Shown in pieces: positions 17,080 to 28,148 of a stretch of 64,000 nt of DNA; position 1 is the stretch's first letter; every line of letters starts with the position of its first letter. Under the pieces are notes generated by a model. It ran no database searches. It saw nothing but the letters and a program-made list of their open reading frames with translations, and had not been told where the DNA came from. This DNA is from Deinococcus aerius. GTDB lineage: Bacteria > Deinococcota > Deinococci > Deinococcales > Deinococcaceae. The DNA is taken from assembly GCF_002897375.1 (NCBI RefSeq), contig NZ_BFAG01000002.1, positions 246,501-310,500 of the forward strand. Reading direction: 5' to 3'. A program made the translations under genes and the position numbers.

Positions 17080-18411
17080 CTACCTTCCAGGGCGCCCGGC
17101 CCTGAGCAACTCGGCCAGGTGCAGGTGCCTGCGGTTCAGCAGCAGGAACACCGCGGTGAGCGCCAGGTAGAGCCAGCCCAACGCGACATGCACCCCCTCG
17201 ACCGGGATGAAAAACTGGACCAGAAACAGTCCCGCGAGCGTCAGCGCGCCCCGGAGGGTGAACCGGAAGGTGAGGAGCAGCGAGATCCCGAACAGGGACT
17301 GCGCGGCCGTCAGGAACACCTCGTCCACCGACTGGGCCGTCAGGGGCAGCGGCGCGACGTGCCCCTGCCCGACGCTGTACGCCAGGGGGATCGCGGCGAT
17401 CAGCAGCGTCCACTGGTTGAGCTTCGAGGAGATCAGGTTGCTCAACCCCTTGCCCGCGAACACGATCAGGCCCGCCCAGATGAACGCCGTGAGGCTCTCG
17501 GGAAACTCCGAGAGGAAGGGAGCCACCCACTGGATCAGGATGAACTGCGAGACGCCCACCTGCCGGGCGACCTGGAGCACCGCGTCGATAAAGGGTTCCG
17601 CCCCGAAGAACAGCACGTACGCTCCGGCCAGCAGGAACAGGCTGATAACCAGGGTGCGCGTCCCGGGCGGGAGACGCTTGACGCGGGCGGCGACGCCGAT
17701 GTCCCGGCCCTCGTCCTCCTCGTCGGCGTCCTCCGCGGGTTCGCTGTTCTCCTCCAGTTCCGCACTGAGTTCCGTCTCCGTGAGCACGCGGGCCGGTGCC
17801 TGGTGCCGCCGCTTGGACTGGCGGAACGCGGTGAGGATGTAGGCGACGTAGAGCGCGACGAGGACCACGGAGTCGAGCAGGCTGAACGACCGCTTCAGCA
17901 CCAGCACGAAGGCGTACAGGGAGGCGAGCAGCAGGAACAGCAGTTCGGGCGCGTTCCGCGCGTCGAGTTCAATTTCCGTGAAGCGCTGGCCCTGGCGCCG
18001 GGCGCTCAGGAACGCCACGACCATGATCAGGGGCCAGCCCAGGCCGAGCAGCAGCCGGTTGGCACCCGTCATGCTGGCTGCGGCCAGTTCGGTCTGCCCG
18101 CGGTAGGCCAGCAGGACCTCAAAGGCGTACTCGGGGGCGACCTCGATCAGGGCGAGCAGGGCGAGCGCCACGGACTGCGGCACCACGGTTTCCAGACCCT
18201 CCGTCGCCCACGAGAGAAAAAAGGCCGCGGCGATGATCGCCACCCCCAGCACCAGCGAGGTGAGCAGCGGGTGCCCCTGCGCCAGGCCGCCGAAGCGGAC
18301 GAGGGAAAAGGGCACCAGGGTCGAAGCTGCGGCCCCAAGGGTGATCCAGTCGCCCCGGGTGAACCCGAGGTGCAGGCCAGGGGCGGGAGGAGCGATCGGT
18401 GGACGCGGCAA
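17080..18411 (-). CDS. Sodium/calcium exchanger-family cation antiporter
   Basis: 443 aa. The start is TTG 18411, with AGGAG nine bases upstream. Two inverted repeat halves of about five helices carry the alpha-repeat ion-binding motifs: ALLALIEVAPEYAFEVLLAY (~90-110) and ILIQWVAPFLSEFPESLTAF (~300-320), each with the acidic residue that binds Ca2+/Na+ in the CaCA superfamily. The halves are joined by a cytoplasmic acidic loop (ETELSAELEENSEPAEDADEEDEG, ~205-228) that could sense cations. It would exchange Ca2+ (or another divalent cation) for H+/Na+ across the membrane. A CTGTA-N6-TACAT site lies 73 bp upstream, suggesting shared control with the heavy-metal genes. Confidence 0.85.
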   Translation of the reverse strand: MPRPPIAPPAPGLHLGFTRGDWITLGAAASTLVPFSLVRFGGLAQGHPLLTSLVLGVAIIAAAFFLSWATEGLETVVPQSVALALLALIEVAPEYAFEVLLAYRGQTELAAASMTGANRLLLGLGWPLIMVVAFLSARRQGQRFTEIELDARNAPELLFLLLASLYAFVLVLKRSFSLLDSVVLVALYVAYILTAFRQSKRRHQAPARVLTETELSAELEENSEPAEDADEEDEGRDIGVAARVKRLPPGTRTLVISLFLLAGAYVLFFGAEPFIDAVLQVARQVGVSQFILIQWVAPFLSEFPESLTAFIWAGLIVFAGKGLSNLISSKLNQWTLLIAAIPLAYSVGQGHVAPLPLTAQSVDEVFLTAAQSLFGISLLLTFRFTLRGALTLAGLFLVQFFIPVEGVHVALGWLYLALTAVFLLLNRRHLHLAELLRAGRPGR

Positions 18412-18483
18412 GGTCGGGTTCTCCTGACGGGAGTGGAGGTTCAGGGCGGCACCTGACGTTCAGTGTCCAGGCCTTATGGAAAT

Positions 18484-18499
18484 CTGTACAGACGTACAT
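18484..18499. promoter_or_regulatory. CTGTA-N6-TACAT inverted repeat, copy 2 (one mismatch)
   Basis: CTGTACAGACGTACAT, upstream of the leftward antiporter and of the rightward broken CsoR/FrmR-type gene. Leftward the matching -35 and -10 positions read TTAAAG and TTTCCA, a weak promoter, so this may be a decayed or secondary site. Confidence 0.5.
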
Positions 18500-18670
18500 T
18501 CTTTAACAATGGGTGGGCGGCGCGTTCGGCTTCAGAGGAACGTGCGTCTGCGGGCAGCCGGGCCAGGAACGGGCCTGAGCGAGGTCGGTGTCGTCGAACG
18601 GTTGAAAGTCCATGGCGGCGTCTCCCCCCTCCCCCATTTCGTCAAAGACCTGGGGGGAGATCGGGGTTAT

Positions 18671-18898
18671 GACCACGCGTGTCCTTGGCCGTGGAAGACG
18701 AAGAGCCTCAACCGCTGGCGCGGCCTCGAAAGTCAGCTTCCAGGTCTCTAGAAGCTGGTCGAGGACGAGAAGGACTGTGTGGAGGGGATGACCCTCTCCC
18801 CCTGCGCCAAGCGTGCCTTCGAGTCCACCGGTGATGTGATTCTCGACGCGTACGTGGTGCCGTGCCTGGCGCGTGTCGCCACGCCCCCCAACGGGTGA
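18671..18898 (+). pseudogene. Broken CsoR/FrmR-family (DUF156) metal-sensing regulator
   Basis: Read through an in-frame TAG (18749-18751), the frame gives KTKSLNRWRGLESQLPGL, stop, then KLVEDEKDCVEGMTL...ESTGDVILDAYVVPCLARV, ending at TGA 18898. This follows the CsoR/FrmR pattern LNRLRRIEGQVRGIQ-MVEEDRxCxDVLTQ...LLxxHLxxC. The Cys in EKDCVE and the one in VVPCLAR fall at the family's metal-ligand positions. Several further substitutions (RWRGLESQLPG; TLSPCAKRA) show decay beyond the stop. It is beside copy 2 of the CTGTA repeat. It is distinct from the intact csoR at 5943. Confidence 0.6.
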
Positions 18899-18962
18899 GG
18901 CTGCTCAACCTCGCCCGGTGGCGAAGGGAGCGTGGGAACACGCCGACCCCTGGACTCTTCTC

Positions 18963-18992
18963 ATGGTGTCTGTACAGTTATACAGATATCAT
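18963..18992 (+). promoter_or_regulatory. Promoter with CTGTA-N6-TACAG operator, copy 3
   Basis: ATGGTG (18963-18968, weak -35), an 18-bp spacer holding CTGTACAGTTATACAG (18970-18985), then TATCAT (-10, 18987-18992). Operator position relative to the -10 is identical to the P-ATPase promoter at 28.1 kb. Rightward it would drive the small reading frame from 19000 and tlpA. Confidence 0.6.
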
Positions 18993-18999
18993 GTGCCCA

Positions 19000-19212
19000 G
19001 TGTCTCCTCGCCTGTACCTGACCTGTTCGCTGGGCCTCGCCCCTGGCGCCGTTCCTCATCCTCACCCACCGCCGACTCGGTGCCCGAGCAGGCCCCAGTC
19101 ACGGCACACCGGGCTTCGCCTGCTCTGGCAAAGCCCTGAGAGCCTTACTGTGGCCTGGCGGCCGACCGGGGAAAGGGCTTTCCCGGCCCGCAGGAGGGGA
19201 GCTTCCCCGTGA
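19000..19212 (+). CDS. Small leaderless reading frame overlapping tlpA start (possibly a frameshifted gene)
   Basis: GTG 19000 lies seven bases after the TATCAT box, a leaderless spacing, and the frame ends in TGA 19210-19212, overlapping the tlpA GTG as GTGA. The first ~14 residues look like a membrane helix start ([13 protein letters not shown]), but the rest is Pro/Arg/His-rich. Shifting one base after GLA gives a more hydrophobic continuation ([12 protein letters not shown]). So it may be a real short membrane protein gene that has lost its frame. Family unknown; coding status tentative. Confidence 0.3.
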   Translation: MSPRLYLTCSLGLAPGAVPHPHPPPTRCPSRPQSRHTGLRLLWQSPESLTVAWRPTGERAFPARRRGASP

Positions 19213-19781
19213 ATTCAGCCTCCCCCGGCGCTCACGTCCCGGCGGCCCTGTGGCGACGCCTCCTGCCACCCGTGCTCGCCGCCGTCCTCGCGGCCACCCT
19301 GGGTGCGGCGTTGCTCAACCCGGCGCGCGGCACGACCAGCGGCGGACCACTCGTCGGGAAGCCGGCCCCCGCCTTCGCCCTCCGGAGCCTGGACGGTGCG
19401 TCGGTTCGTCTGGCGGACCTGCGTGGTCGGCCCGTCGTCTTGAATTTCTGGGCGTCATGGTGCACGCCCTGCCGCGAGGAAGCGCCTCTGTTCCGTGAAC
19501 TCAGTGGGCGGCAGGCGGCGGGACAGGGCCTCGCCGTGATCGGCATCCTCTTCCAGGAGACCAAGGAACAGAACGCCCGCGACTTTATCCGCGAGTTCGC
19601 CCTCGCGTATCCCAGCCTGCGCGACCCTCAGTCCAAAACCGCGATCAACTACGGCGTGGGCGGGATTCCCGAGACCGTCTTCATCGACCGGCAGGGCGTC
19701 GTTCAACACGTGGACCGCGGCGGTCTGTCCCGCGAGCGCCTGAACGTCGGGCTGGAAAGAATCGGGGTGCGCGGGCTGTGA
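19209..19781 (+). CDS. TlpA/ResA-type membrane-anchored thioredoxin-like protein
   Basis: 190 aa from GTG 19209, with GCAGGAGGGG upstream. Residues 16-36 form an N-terminal membrane anchor. The extracytoplasmic thioredoxin domain starts [14 protein letters not shown] and contains [15 protein letters not shown] (redox Cys85 and Cys88) and [15 protein letters not shown] (cis-Pro loop). This is the CcmG/ResA/TlpA layout, which reduces disulfides in apocytochrome c or copper-site proteins such as CuA chaperones. It overlaps the preceding small frame by GTGA and is downstream of a CTGTA-type operator, so it may be metal-induced, perhaps protecting envelope thiols. Confidence 0.85.
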   Translation: MNSASPGAHVPAALWRRLLPPVLAAVLAATLGAALLNPARGTTSGGPLVGKPAPAFALRSLDGASVRLADLRGRPVVLNFWASWCTPCREEAPLFRELSGRQAAGQGLAVIGILFQETKEQNARDFIREFALAYPSLRDPQSKTAINYGVGGIPETVFIDRQGVVQHVDRGGLSRERLNVGLERIGVRGL

Positions 19782-19845
19782 GGGGTGGTCTCCGAAGTCG
19801 TGGCGCAGGCTCGGCCCCTTCTCTTTCGGGCAGGAGAACGCTCCC

Positions 19846-20430
19846 GTGTCCTGGACAGCCTTCCTAAAGGGTGTCTCCGACCTGGCGCCGGGGCTGCTCG
19901 ACGGCCTCGCCCCACCGGCCACGGCGGCGGACCTCCAGGCCCTGACCGCGGCGCTGAACAGTCCGCTTCCCGAGGACGTCCACCAGGTGCTCGCCACGCA
20001 CAACGGGCAGCGGGCCGGGCACCGCATCCTGTTCGGGCTGACCCTGATGAGTGCGCAGGACATCGCCCGCCACGCCCGGAGCGTCGCTCACGCGCTGGAA
20101 CGCGAGGGGCTTGTTCCGGTGGAGGACCTGGACAGCCGCACGCAGGCGTACGAACCGAATCCGCACCACGTGCCGCTGTTCACGGACAACACCGGGAACT
20201 TCCTCGGCTTCGACCTGGCCCCGTCGGCGTCGGGCGTGTGGGGGCAGGTCGTCATCTTCGGCCTGGACCTTCCGCGTCCCCGGGTGGTCGCCGACTCGTT
20301 CCACACGCTGTTCGAGGAGCTGAGCGCCGAACTTCGGCAGGGGAACTACCGGATCAAGGACGTGGGCGGGTACAGCTCCATGAGCTGGAAGCCAGGGAAC
20401 GGCTCGGCCCTGTCCGAGATCTTGCTGTAA
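19846..20430 (+). CDS. SMI1/KNR4 family protein
   Basis: 194 aa. The fold signature is PPATAADLQALTAALNSPLPEDVHQVLATHNGQ near the start (first helices of SUKH/SMI1), then RILFGLTLMSAQDI, VPLFTDNTGNFLGFDLAP (central strands with the usual Gly/Asp turn) and GVWGQVVIFGLDLPRPRVVADSFHTLFEEL at the end. SUKH proteins are often immunity proteins of toxin systems, but they also occur alone, and no toxin gene is seen next to it. It follows tlpA on the same strand after 64 bp. Role unknown. Confidence 0.8.
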   Translation: MSWTAFLKGVSDLAPGLLDGLAPPATAADLQALTAALNSPLPEDVHQVLATHNGQRAGHRILFGLTLMSAQDIARHARSVAHALEREGLVPVEDLDSRTQAYEPNPHHVPLFTDNTGNFLGFDLAPSASGVWGQVVIFGLDLPRPRVVADSFHTLFEELSAELRQGNYRIKDVGGYSSMSWKPGNGSALSEILL

Positions 20431-20569
20431 GCGCGGGGAGGTGGGCTCGCCCGCTGGCCCTGCCGCAGGCGGATGAACGGAAACCCCACCCAGACGGTGC
20501 CGCCCTGATGGGTCTCCGGCCAAGCCTCCCGACCCTCTGCGCGTGTGGTCGTGACCTCCTCCTGCTCCG

Positions 20570-20741
20570 CCCATCCGTGTGACGCCTGACTCGCTCTGAC
20601 CCTCCCAGCACCCGCCGAAGCGATGGGTCCGGCAGGTGAGCAGGAGCAGGGCCAGCAGCCCCAGGGCGGCCTACGAGCGTAGGGGCTCCTCGATTTGGAG
20701 ATGGTCTTTCGCCTGAGGCATGCGGTGGACGTGGAGAGGAC
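20570..20741 (-). pseudogene. Possible transposase C-terminal remnant
   Basis: On the minus strand PQAKDHLQIEEPLRS, a stop, then AALGLLALLLLTC resembles the C-terminal end of DDE transposases, where (R)QAKDHL..E is followed by a hydrophobic helix. It is short, has a stop and has no start. The rest of the 20431-20757 gap shows nothing else I can support. Confidence 0.25.
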
Positions 20742-20757
20742 GCTGGAACGGGCTGGC

Positions 20758-21588
20758 CTAACCGAGTGGTTGGAAGCGGTAGCGCAGCAAGCGGTGGACC
20801 CTCCGCAACAGCGGGACACGGCGCAGCACCCGCCAGGCCGCCCGCTCCACCCTGGGCAACCGTGCGAACCCCGGCAGATCGAGCAGGCTGACGTCGTCGA
20901 GCAGGTGGAAGCCTGGCGGCCAGGTCTCCACCTCCCGGGGGTCCTCCAGCCCCCAGCGCAGGGTGGCGCCAGACGCGCGCAGGGCCGGGTGCCACCCTCC
21001 CAGGCGCACCCCCAGCCCACTGAGGGCGTCGCACACCAGCTCCCCTCCGGGGAACATCTCCCCCAGCCGCGTGAGCAGCGCGCGCACCTCAGGCTCCGGC
21101 AGGTACATCAGCAGTCCCTCCGCGATCACCAGCACCGGCCCGTCCTGTGGCACCTCCCGCAGCCACCCTCCCTCCGTTACCGAAGCGGCGATCATCCGGT
21201 AGCCCGGTCCCTCGTGCCGGGGGTAGACGGTCCGGCGCAGCGCGATCACCTCCGGCAGGTCGAGGTCGAACCAGCGCGCGCCGGGAGGAACCGGCACCGG
21301 GTCCACCCGCCCGTCCAGCCCGCACCCCAGGTGCAGCACGGTGGCCGCCGGATGCCGGGCGAGGAAGGCCGCCGTCCACTCGTCCAGTGCCCGGGCGCGC
21401 AGCGCCAGCCCGAAGGCGTCGCCGCGCAGGGCGGGCCGGGCCGGGACCGCCCGCCCCAGACGACGCAGCACCTGGGCGGCCGTCTCGTCGCGCAGGATCG
21501 GGTCGCGCCACGTGTTCTGGCTCGCCTTGGCGACGAGCGGGATCAGCAGGGTCGCCTGCTCCGGGGTGAGTTGGCCTGGCCCGCTCAC
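20758..21588 (-). CDS. SAM-dependent methyltransferase of the leucine carboxyl methyltransferase (PPM) type
   Basis: 276 aa from GTG 21588, which overlaps the P450 stop as GTGA, so translation is coupled. VLHLGCGLDGRVDP is the SAM-binding motif I. WFDLDLPEVIALRRTVYP is the typical second motif of O-methyltransferases acting on carboxyl groups (LCMT/PpmT family). VLVIAEGLLMYLPE is the motif with Glu-Gly and Met-Tyr-Leu. FHLLDDVSLLDLPGFARLP lies near the end. It may methylate the hydroxy- or keto-acid made by the P450. Substrate not determinable. Confidence 0.82.
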   Translation of the reverse strand: MSGPGQLTPEQATLLIPLVAKASQNTWRDPILRDETAAQVLRRLGRAVPARPALRGDAFGLALRARALDEWTAAFLARHPAATVLHLGCGLDGRVDPVPVPPGARWFDLDLPEVIALRRTVYPRHEGPGYRMIAASVTEGGWLREVPQDGPVLVIAEGLLMYLPEPEVRALLTRLGEMFPGGELVCDALSGLGVRLGGWHPALRASGATLRWGLEDPREVETWPPGFHLLDDVSLLDLPGFARLPRVERAAWRVLRRVPLLRRVHRLLRYRFQPLG

Positions 21589-22847
21589 GCTCCGCCCGCC
21601 CGGCCACCGCTCCGCCGGACCCCGCTTAGCACCAAGCGGCTGGCGGGCCGCGCCGGGTAGCGCGTGAGGCTCACCCGCAGGTCCTGCGGCGGCACCACGT
21701 AGGTCAACTCCTCCGTCAGGAAGCGCAGCGCCCCCTGCATCAACTCGATGGTGATCCACTCGCCCGCGCAGCGGTGCCCCTGGACATGGTCCCCACCGCC
21801 CTGCGGGATGAAGTTGTACGCGCTGCCGTTCCAGTCCCGGAAGCGCCCCGGGCGGAACCGCTCGGGGTCCCCCCACAGCCTCCGGTCGTGGTTGGTGCCG
21901 TACAGGTTGAGCAGGGCCCGCCGTCCCCGCTGGAAGGGCTGCCCCCGCCACTCGAAGTCCCGCCGGACCTTGGCCAGCGCGAAGGGGAAGAAGGGATAAA
22001 ACCGCCGCACCTCCTGCACGAAGTGCTCCCCGGCCCCCCGGCCGCTGAGCAGGTCGCGCCTGGCCTCCGGGGACTCGTGCAGCGCCAGGGCGGTGAAGGT
22101 CACGTACAAGGCGACCGCCACCGTGGGTCGCAGGACATTCAGCACCTCCACGGCGGCGGTGTGCTCGTCCAGCAGCTCTCCCGCCGGGTCCCGGTGGAGC
22201 GCGATCACACGCAGGGCACTCGCCTCGTCCGGGTCGAGGTCACCCGCGCGCACCTGACGGATCAGGCCTCCGGCCCAGCGTTCCGCCCGCGCCCGCCCCA
22301 GGCGGCCGCGCCAGTGCCGGGGTCCCACCGCGCCCGCGCTGTCAATCATGGCCGCGAAGTCCGCCGTCCGGAGCGTCACCTCCGCCGGCGTGAGCGGCAC
22401 GCCCGCCCAGCGGCACACAGCGCGGCAGAGCAGCTCTTGCACCTCGTCCAGCAGCACCACCCGGTCCTGCATCTCCCACTTCACGGCGGCCGCGTGCCAC
22501 TGCGCGGTGGTCAGCCTCGCCAGGTCGCGCAACCTGTCCGGGGTCATCAGGGACATGAACATCCCCTTGCGCGCCCGGTGGGCTTCGCCGTCCAGGCCCT
22601 GCACGCCGCCCTGCCCGAAGAGGGTCTTCTGTGCCCGGGGCGGGGCGGCCCCGCGCCGCTCAAAGCGCTCGGGGTCGTAGAACAACCGGGCGGCCTCCTC
22701 GCCGTGCAGGCACAGGAAAGGCAGCCCCAGCAGGCGGGTCTCGAAGACGTCGGTGTGGTCGCGCTCGCTGCGGTGGAGGAGAAACGCGTACCCCTCGCGC
22801 AGCAGGGCCACGGTGCTGTCGGTGGGATGGCTTCTGGCCGCGGGCAT
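21585..22847 (-). CDS. CYP152-type cytochrome P450 peroxygenase (fatty-acid hydroxylase family)
   Basis: 420 aa; ATG 22847 after AGGAGG. NFIPQGGGDHVQGHRCAGEW surrounds heme-ligand Cys360 in the CYP152 style (PQGGGDH...HRCxGEWxTIEL). In helix I the usual Thr/acid pair is replaced by LRPTVAVALYVTFTALAL, whose Arg-Pro binds the fatty-acid carboxylate in P450BSbeta/OleT and lets the enzyme use H2O2 directly. So it likely alpha/beta-hydroxylates or decarboxylates long-chain fatty acids without a reductase. It is coupled to the methyltransferase and lies in the tail of the heavy-metal operon, an unusual place. It may remodel acyl chains or consume peroxide. Confidence 0.9.
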   Translation of the reverse strand: MPAARSHPTDSTVALLREGYAFLLHRSERDHTDVFETRLLGLPFLCLHGEEAARLFYDPERFERRGAAPPRAQKTLFGQGGVQGLDGEAHRARKGMFMSLMTPDRLRDLARLTTAQWHAAAVKWEMQDRVVLLDEVQELLCRAVCRWAGVPLTPAEVTLRTADFAAMIDSAGAVGPRHWRGRLGRARAERWAGGLIRQVRAGDLDPDEASALRVIALHRDPAGELLDEHTAAVEVLNVLRPTVAVALYVTFTALALHESPEARRDLLSGRGAGEHFVQEVRRFYPFFPFALAKVRRDFEWRGQPFQRGRRALLNLYGTNHDRRLWGDPERFRPGRFRDWNGSAYNFIPQGGGDHVQGHRCAGEWITIELMQGALRFLTEELTYVVPPQDLRVSLTRYPARPASRLVLSGVRRSGGRAGGA

Positions 22848-22891
22848 GGTGGAACCTCCTAACGGTGAGGAACGGTGGGCGAGCCTGAACC

Positions 22892-23392
22892 TCAGGCCGT
22901 GGACGAGGACCGGGTCGGGGAGCGCGTGCTTCGCAGCAGCAGCAACAGCACGCCGCTCACCACCCAGACATCGGCGAGGTTGAAGACCGGAAAGTCCCCC
23001 TGCCCCAGCGCGCGGGTGACCGCCGAGAGGGTGTGCGACGCGAGCGTATCCACGACCTTGCCCAGCCGCCACCCGTCGAGCGAGTTGCTGAGCGCCCCCC
23101 CGGCAATCAGGGTGAGGGCCACACCCGTTAGGGGCGGAACGGCGCGGCGGGAGAGGTACACGAGCAGCGCCACGCCCACCACCAGCCGCAGCGCGGCGAG
23201 GGGCAGCGCCGCCCCCGCGAACAGGCTCCAGGCCGCCCCCGTGTTGTAGATCAGCCCCAGACTCAGCACCCCGGGGAGGACCTCGCGGAACTCGCCGAGT
23301 GTGAATTCCCGCACGGCCCACGCCTTGAGGCTCTGGTCCAGCAGCAGGCACGCGAGCACCCCGGCGATCACCGCCGGTCGGGGCCACACCAC
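22892..23392 (-). CDS. lspA: Lipoprotein signal peptidase (signal peptidase II)
   Basis: 166 aa from GTG 23392 (GTG 23389 also possible). Four membrane helices. The catalytic Asp motifs are GGALSNSLDGWRLGKVVD (first Asp, usual GGALGNxxDR) and FPVFNLADVWVVSG (second Asp, FNxAD). YNTGAAWSLFAG is the conserved loop before helix 2. It cleaves the signal peptide ahead of the lipid-modified Cys of prolipoproteins. It sits directly after uppP in a heavy-metal operon, as pbrC does in Cupriavidus lead resistance, so it is likely a metal-operon copy rather than the housekeeping gene. Confidence 0.88.
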   Translation of the reverse strand: MVWPRPAVIAGVLACLLLDQSLKAWAVREFTLGEFREVLPGVLSLGLIYNTGAAWSLFAGAALPLAALRLVVGVALLVYLSRRAVPPLTGVALTLIAGGALSNSLDGWRLGKVVDTLASHTLSAVTRALGQGDFPVFNLADVWVVSGVLLLLLRSTRSPTRSSSTA

Positions 23393-23403
23393 CCCCGCCC
23401 GCC

Positions 23404-24198
23404 TCAGCGCCACAGCACCCACCCCAGGATGGCGAGGCCCGCGAGCACGCGGTACACCGCGAAGCCCCGGAAGTTGTGCCGGGAGACGTAGCGCAGCAGC
23501 CAGCTCACCGCGAGCAGCGCCGTCACGAACGACACCGCCAGCCCAACGGCGAGGGGGCCGAGTTGCGCTGCCCCCAGGGCGTCGCGCCCCTTCAGCAGGG
23601 CGTACAGCGTCGCCAGGCCCAGGGTCGGAATCGACAGGTAGAACGAGAACGCGGTCGCGGTGGGCCGGTCGAGCCCGGTCAGCAGGCCGCCGATGATGCT
23701 CGACGCGCTGCGCGAGACGCCGGGCACCAGGGCGAGGCACTGGGCGCAGCCCACGACGAGGGCCTGGCGCCGACTCACTTGGGTCAGGCCCCTCGTGGTG
23801 GCTGCCACAGGCCGCCCCTCGATCACCCACAACACGATCCCGCCGATGATCAGGGAGATCGCCACCGTGACCGGCGAGAAGAGGTAGCGCGTGATCAGGT
23901 CGCTGAACAGGAAGCCCAGGATGGCCGCCGGGAGGAAGGCCAGGGCCACGCCCAGCCACAACCGGCGGGCGTCCGGGCTGACCGGCAGGGCGCGCGCCTG
24001 GCCGAGCAGGTCGCGCCCGTAGTACGCGATGACGGCCAGCACCGCCCCGAGCTGGATGACGATCTCGAAGGTGCCGCCCGAGTCGCGGAACTTCAGCAGG
24101 TCGGCGGCGACAATCAGGTGGCCGGTGGAGGACACCGGCAGGAACTCGGTGATGCCCTCGACGAGGCCCAGCAGGGCCGCAGAGATGGAGGTGTTCAA
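23404..24198 (-). CDS. uppP: Undecaprenyl-diphosphate phosphatase (UppP/BacA family), PbrB-like context
   Basis: 264 aa; TTG start at 24198. GLVEGITEFLPVSSTGHLIV (box 1, Glu pair and SSTGH) and VPGVSRSASSIIGGLL (box 2, PGxSRS) are the catalytic motifs, with seven to eight membrane helices. The enzyme releases phosphate from C55-PP outside the membrane. In the pbr lead operon this activity feeds phosphate to trap exported Pb2+ as lead phosphate. The order P-ATPase, ArsR, UppP, LspA here fits that model. It also gives bacitracin tolerance, so a simple housekeeping role cannot be excluded. Confidence 0.9.
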   Translation of the reverse strand: MNTSISAALLGLVEGITEFLPVSSTGHLIVAADLLKFRDSGGTFEIVIQLGAVLAVIAYYGRDLLGQARALPVSPDARRLWLGVALAFLPAAILGFLFSDLITRYLFSPVTVAISLIIGGIVLWVIEGRPVAATTRGLTQVSRRQALVVGCAQCLALVPGVSRSASSIIGGLLTGLDRPTATAFSFYLSIPTLGLATLYALLKGRDALGAAQLGPLAVGLAVSFVTALLAVSWLLRYVSRHNFRGFAVYRVLAGLAILGWVLWR

Positions 24199-24253
24199 AA
24201 GCGGGGTCCTTGAGAAGCAGGGGTGGGACGGGAAACCCCGGGGGGGAGCGTCC

Positions 24254-24637
24254 TCACATGGCTTTGGCGTGCTCCAGCACGTCCGCGATCAGCCGCGTGA
24301 CGCCGTCGTTCGCCAGTCGGTAGTAGGCGATGCGGCCCACCTTCCGGAAGGTCACCAGGCCCAGCGCGCGCAGGTGGCGGAGCTGGTGACTCATGGTGGA
24401 CTCGTTGATGCCCGCGATCACCGCCAGGTCGCACACGCACAGTTCCTCCAGCGCGAGCGCGGAGAGGATGCGCAACCGGGTGGGGTCGGAGACCACCTTG
24501 GTCAGGGTGGTCGCGCGCTCGATGAGGGCCTCGTCCGGCAGGCCCGCCGCCGCGCGGGCCACGGCCTCGGGGTGCACGCAGTGGACTTCGCAGTCGGCCG
24601 CACGATCGGTCTTGACGTCGGGAAGGGAGGAAGTCAT
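24254..24637 (-). CDS. ArsR/SmtB-family (CadC-like) metal-responsive repressor
   Basis: 127 aa. The winged-helix core has VVSDPTRLRILSAL, then ELCVCDLAVIAGINESTMSHQLRHLRALGLVTFRKVGRIAYYRL. Cys67 and Cys69 (CVCD) at the start of the recognition helix, together with N-terminal Cys16 and Cys20 (DCEVHC), match the CadC thiolate site for Cd(II)/Pb(II). It overlaps the glutaredoxin-like gene by ATGA. It is the best candidate to bind the CTGTA-N6-TACAG repeats and to repress its own operon, but the operator sequence is not a standard CadC box, so the pairing is inference. Confidence 0.9.
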   Translation of the reverse strand: MTSSLPDVKTDRAADCEVHCVHPEAVARAAAGLPDEALIERATTLTKVVSDPTRLRILSALALEELCVCDLAVIAGINESTMSHQLRHLRALGLVTFRKVGRIAYYRLANDGVTRLIADVLEHAKAM

Positions 24638-24888
24638 GCCCCATTGTCGCTCAGGGCGGCTTCCAGCAGGGGGCGCTGGTCCTCAAAGGTGCCGTAAAAG
24701 GCCCGCTCACCGATGACGGTCACGGGGGCGACGCGGACGTTCGCCCGCGCCTGCATCTCCGCCAAGGCCGCCGGGTCCTCGCGGACGTTCTTCTCGATAT
24801 AGATGACCCGCCGCGCCGTGAGAAAGCGCTTGACGGCCTCGCACGACGAGCAGTTGGGGACGGTGTAGACGATCACGGTCGGGAGCAT
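24634..24888 (-). CDS. Glutaredoxin-like thiol protein
   Basis: 84 aa. VIVYTVPNCSSCEAVKRFLT gives the CxxC active site (Cys13, Cys16; CSSC). VAPVTVIGERAFYGTFEDQRPLLEAAL has the cis-Pro (APV) and the closing helix of the glutaredoxin/NrdH fold. It probably reduces protein disulfides or keeps the thiol-based ArsR sensor reduced. It is encoded just before arsR with a 4-bp overlap and after the CDF gene, in the same operon. The exact electron donor is unknown. Confidence 0.82.
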   Translation of the reverse strand: MLPTVIVYTVPNCSSCEAVKRFLTARRVIYIEKNVREDPAALAEMQARANVRVAPVTVIGERAFYGTFEDQRPLLEAALSDNGA

Positions 24889-24940
24889 GAGACACCTCGG
24901 CAGGAAAGGAAGCGAAGGAGCGTGGAGGGCGGGTCCGGCC

Positions 24941-25570
<630 letters not shown>

Positions 25571-25700
25571 TGGCGTCCACCTTTCTGATGGCAGCCGCTG
25601 ACGGTGAAGGCGCTGTGGGTTCCGAAGGTCAGGCCTGAACCGGGGAGGAGGTTCGTGGTTGGTCGTGGGTGCGACCGCGAGGGCCGCGGTGGGCAACTGC

Positions 25701-28091
<2,391 letters not shown>

Positions 28092-28096
28092 ACCTT

Positions 28097-28126
28097 AAGA
28101 TATCTGTATGAGTGTACAGGTATCAA
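28097..28126 (-). promoter_or_regulatory. P-ATPase operon promoter with CTGTA-N6-TACAG operator, copy 4
   Basis: Leftward: TTGATA (28126-28121), an 18-bp spacer and TATCTT (28102-28097). The 16-bp repeat CTGTATGAGTGTACAG (28104-28119, plus strand) fills the spacer. The ATG follows five bases later, so the mRNA has no leader and repression is by direct promoter occlusion. It is also 30-45 bp upstream of the divergent lnt gene. Confidence 0.75.
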
Positions 28127-28148
28127 GCGCGGCGGCCCGACCTTGGGC

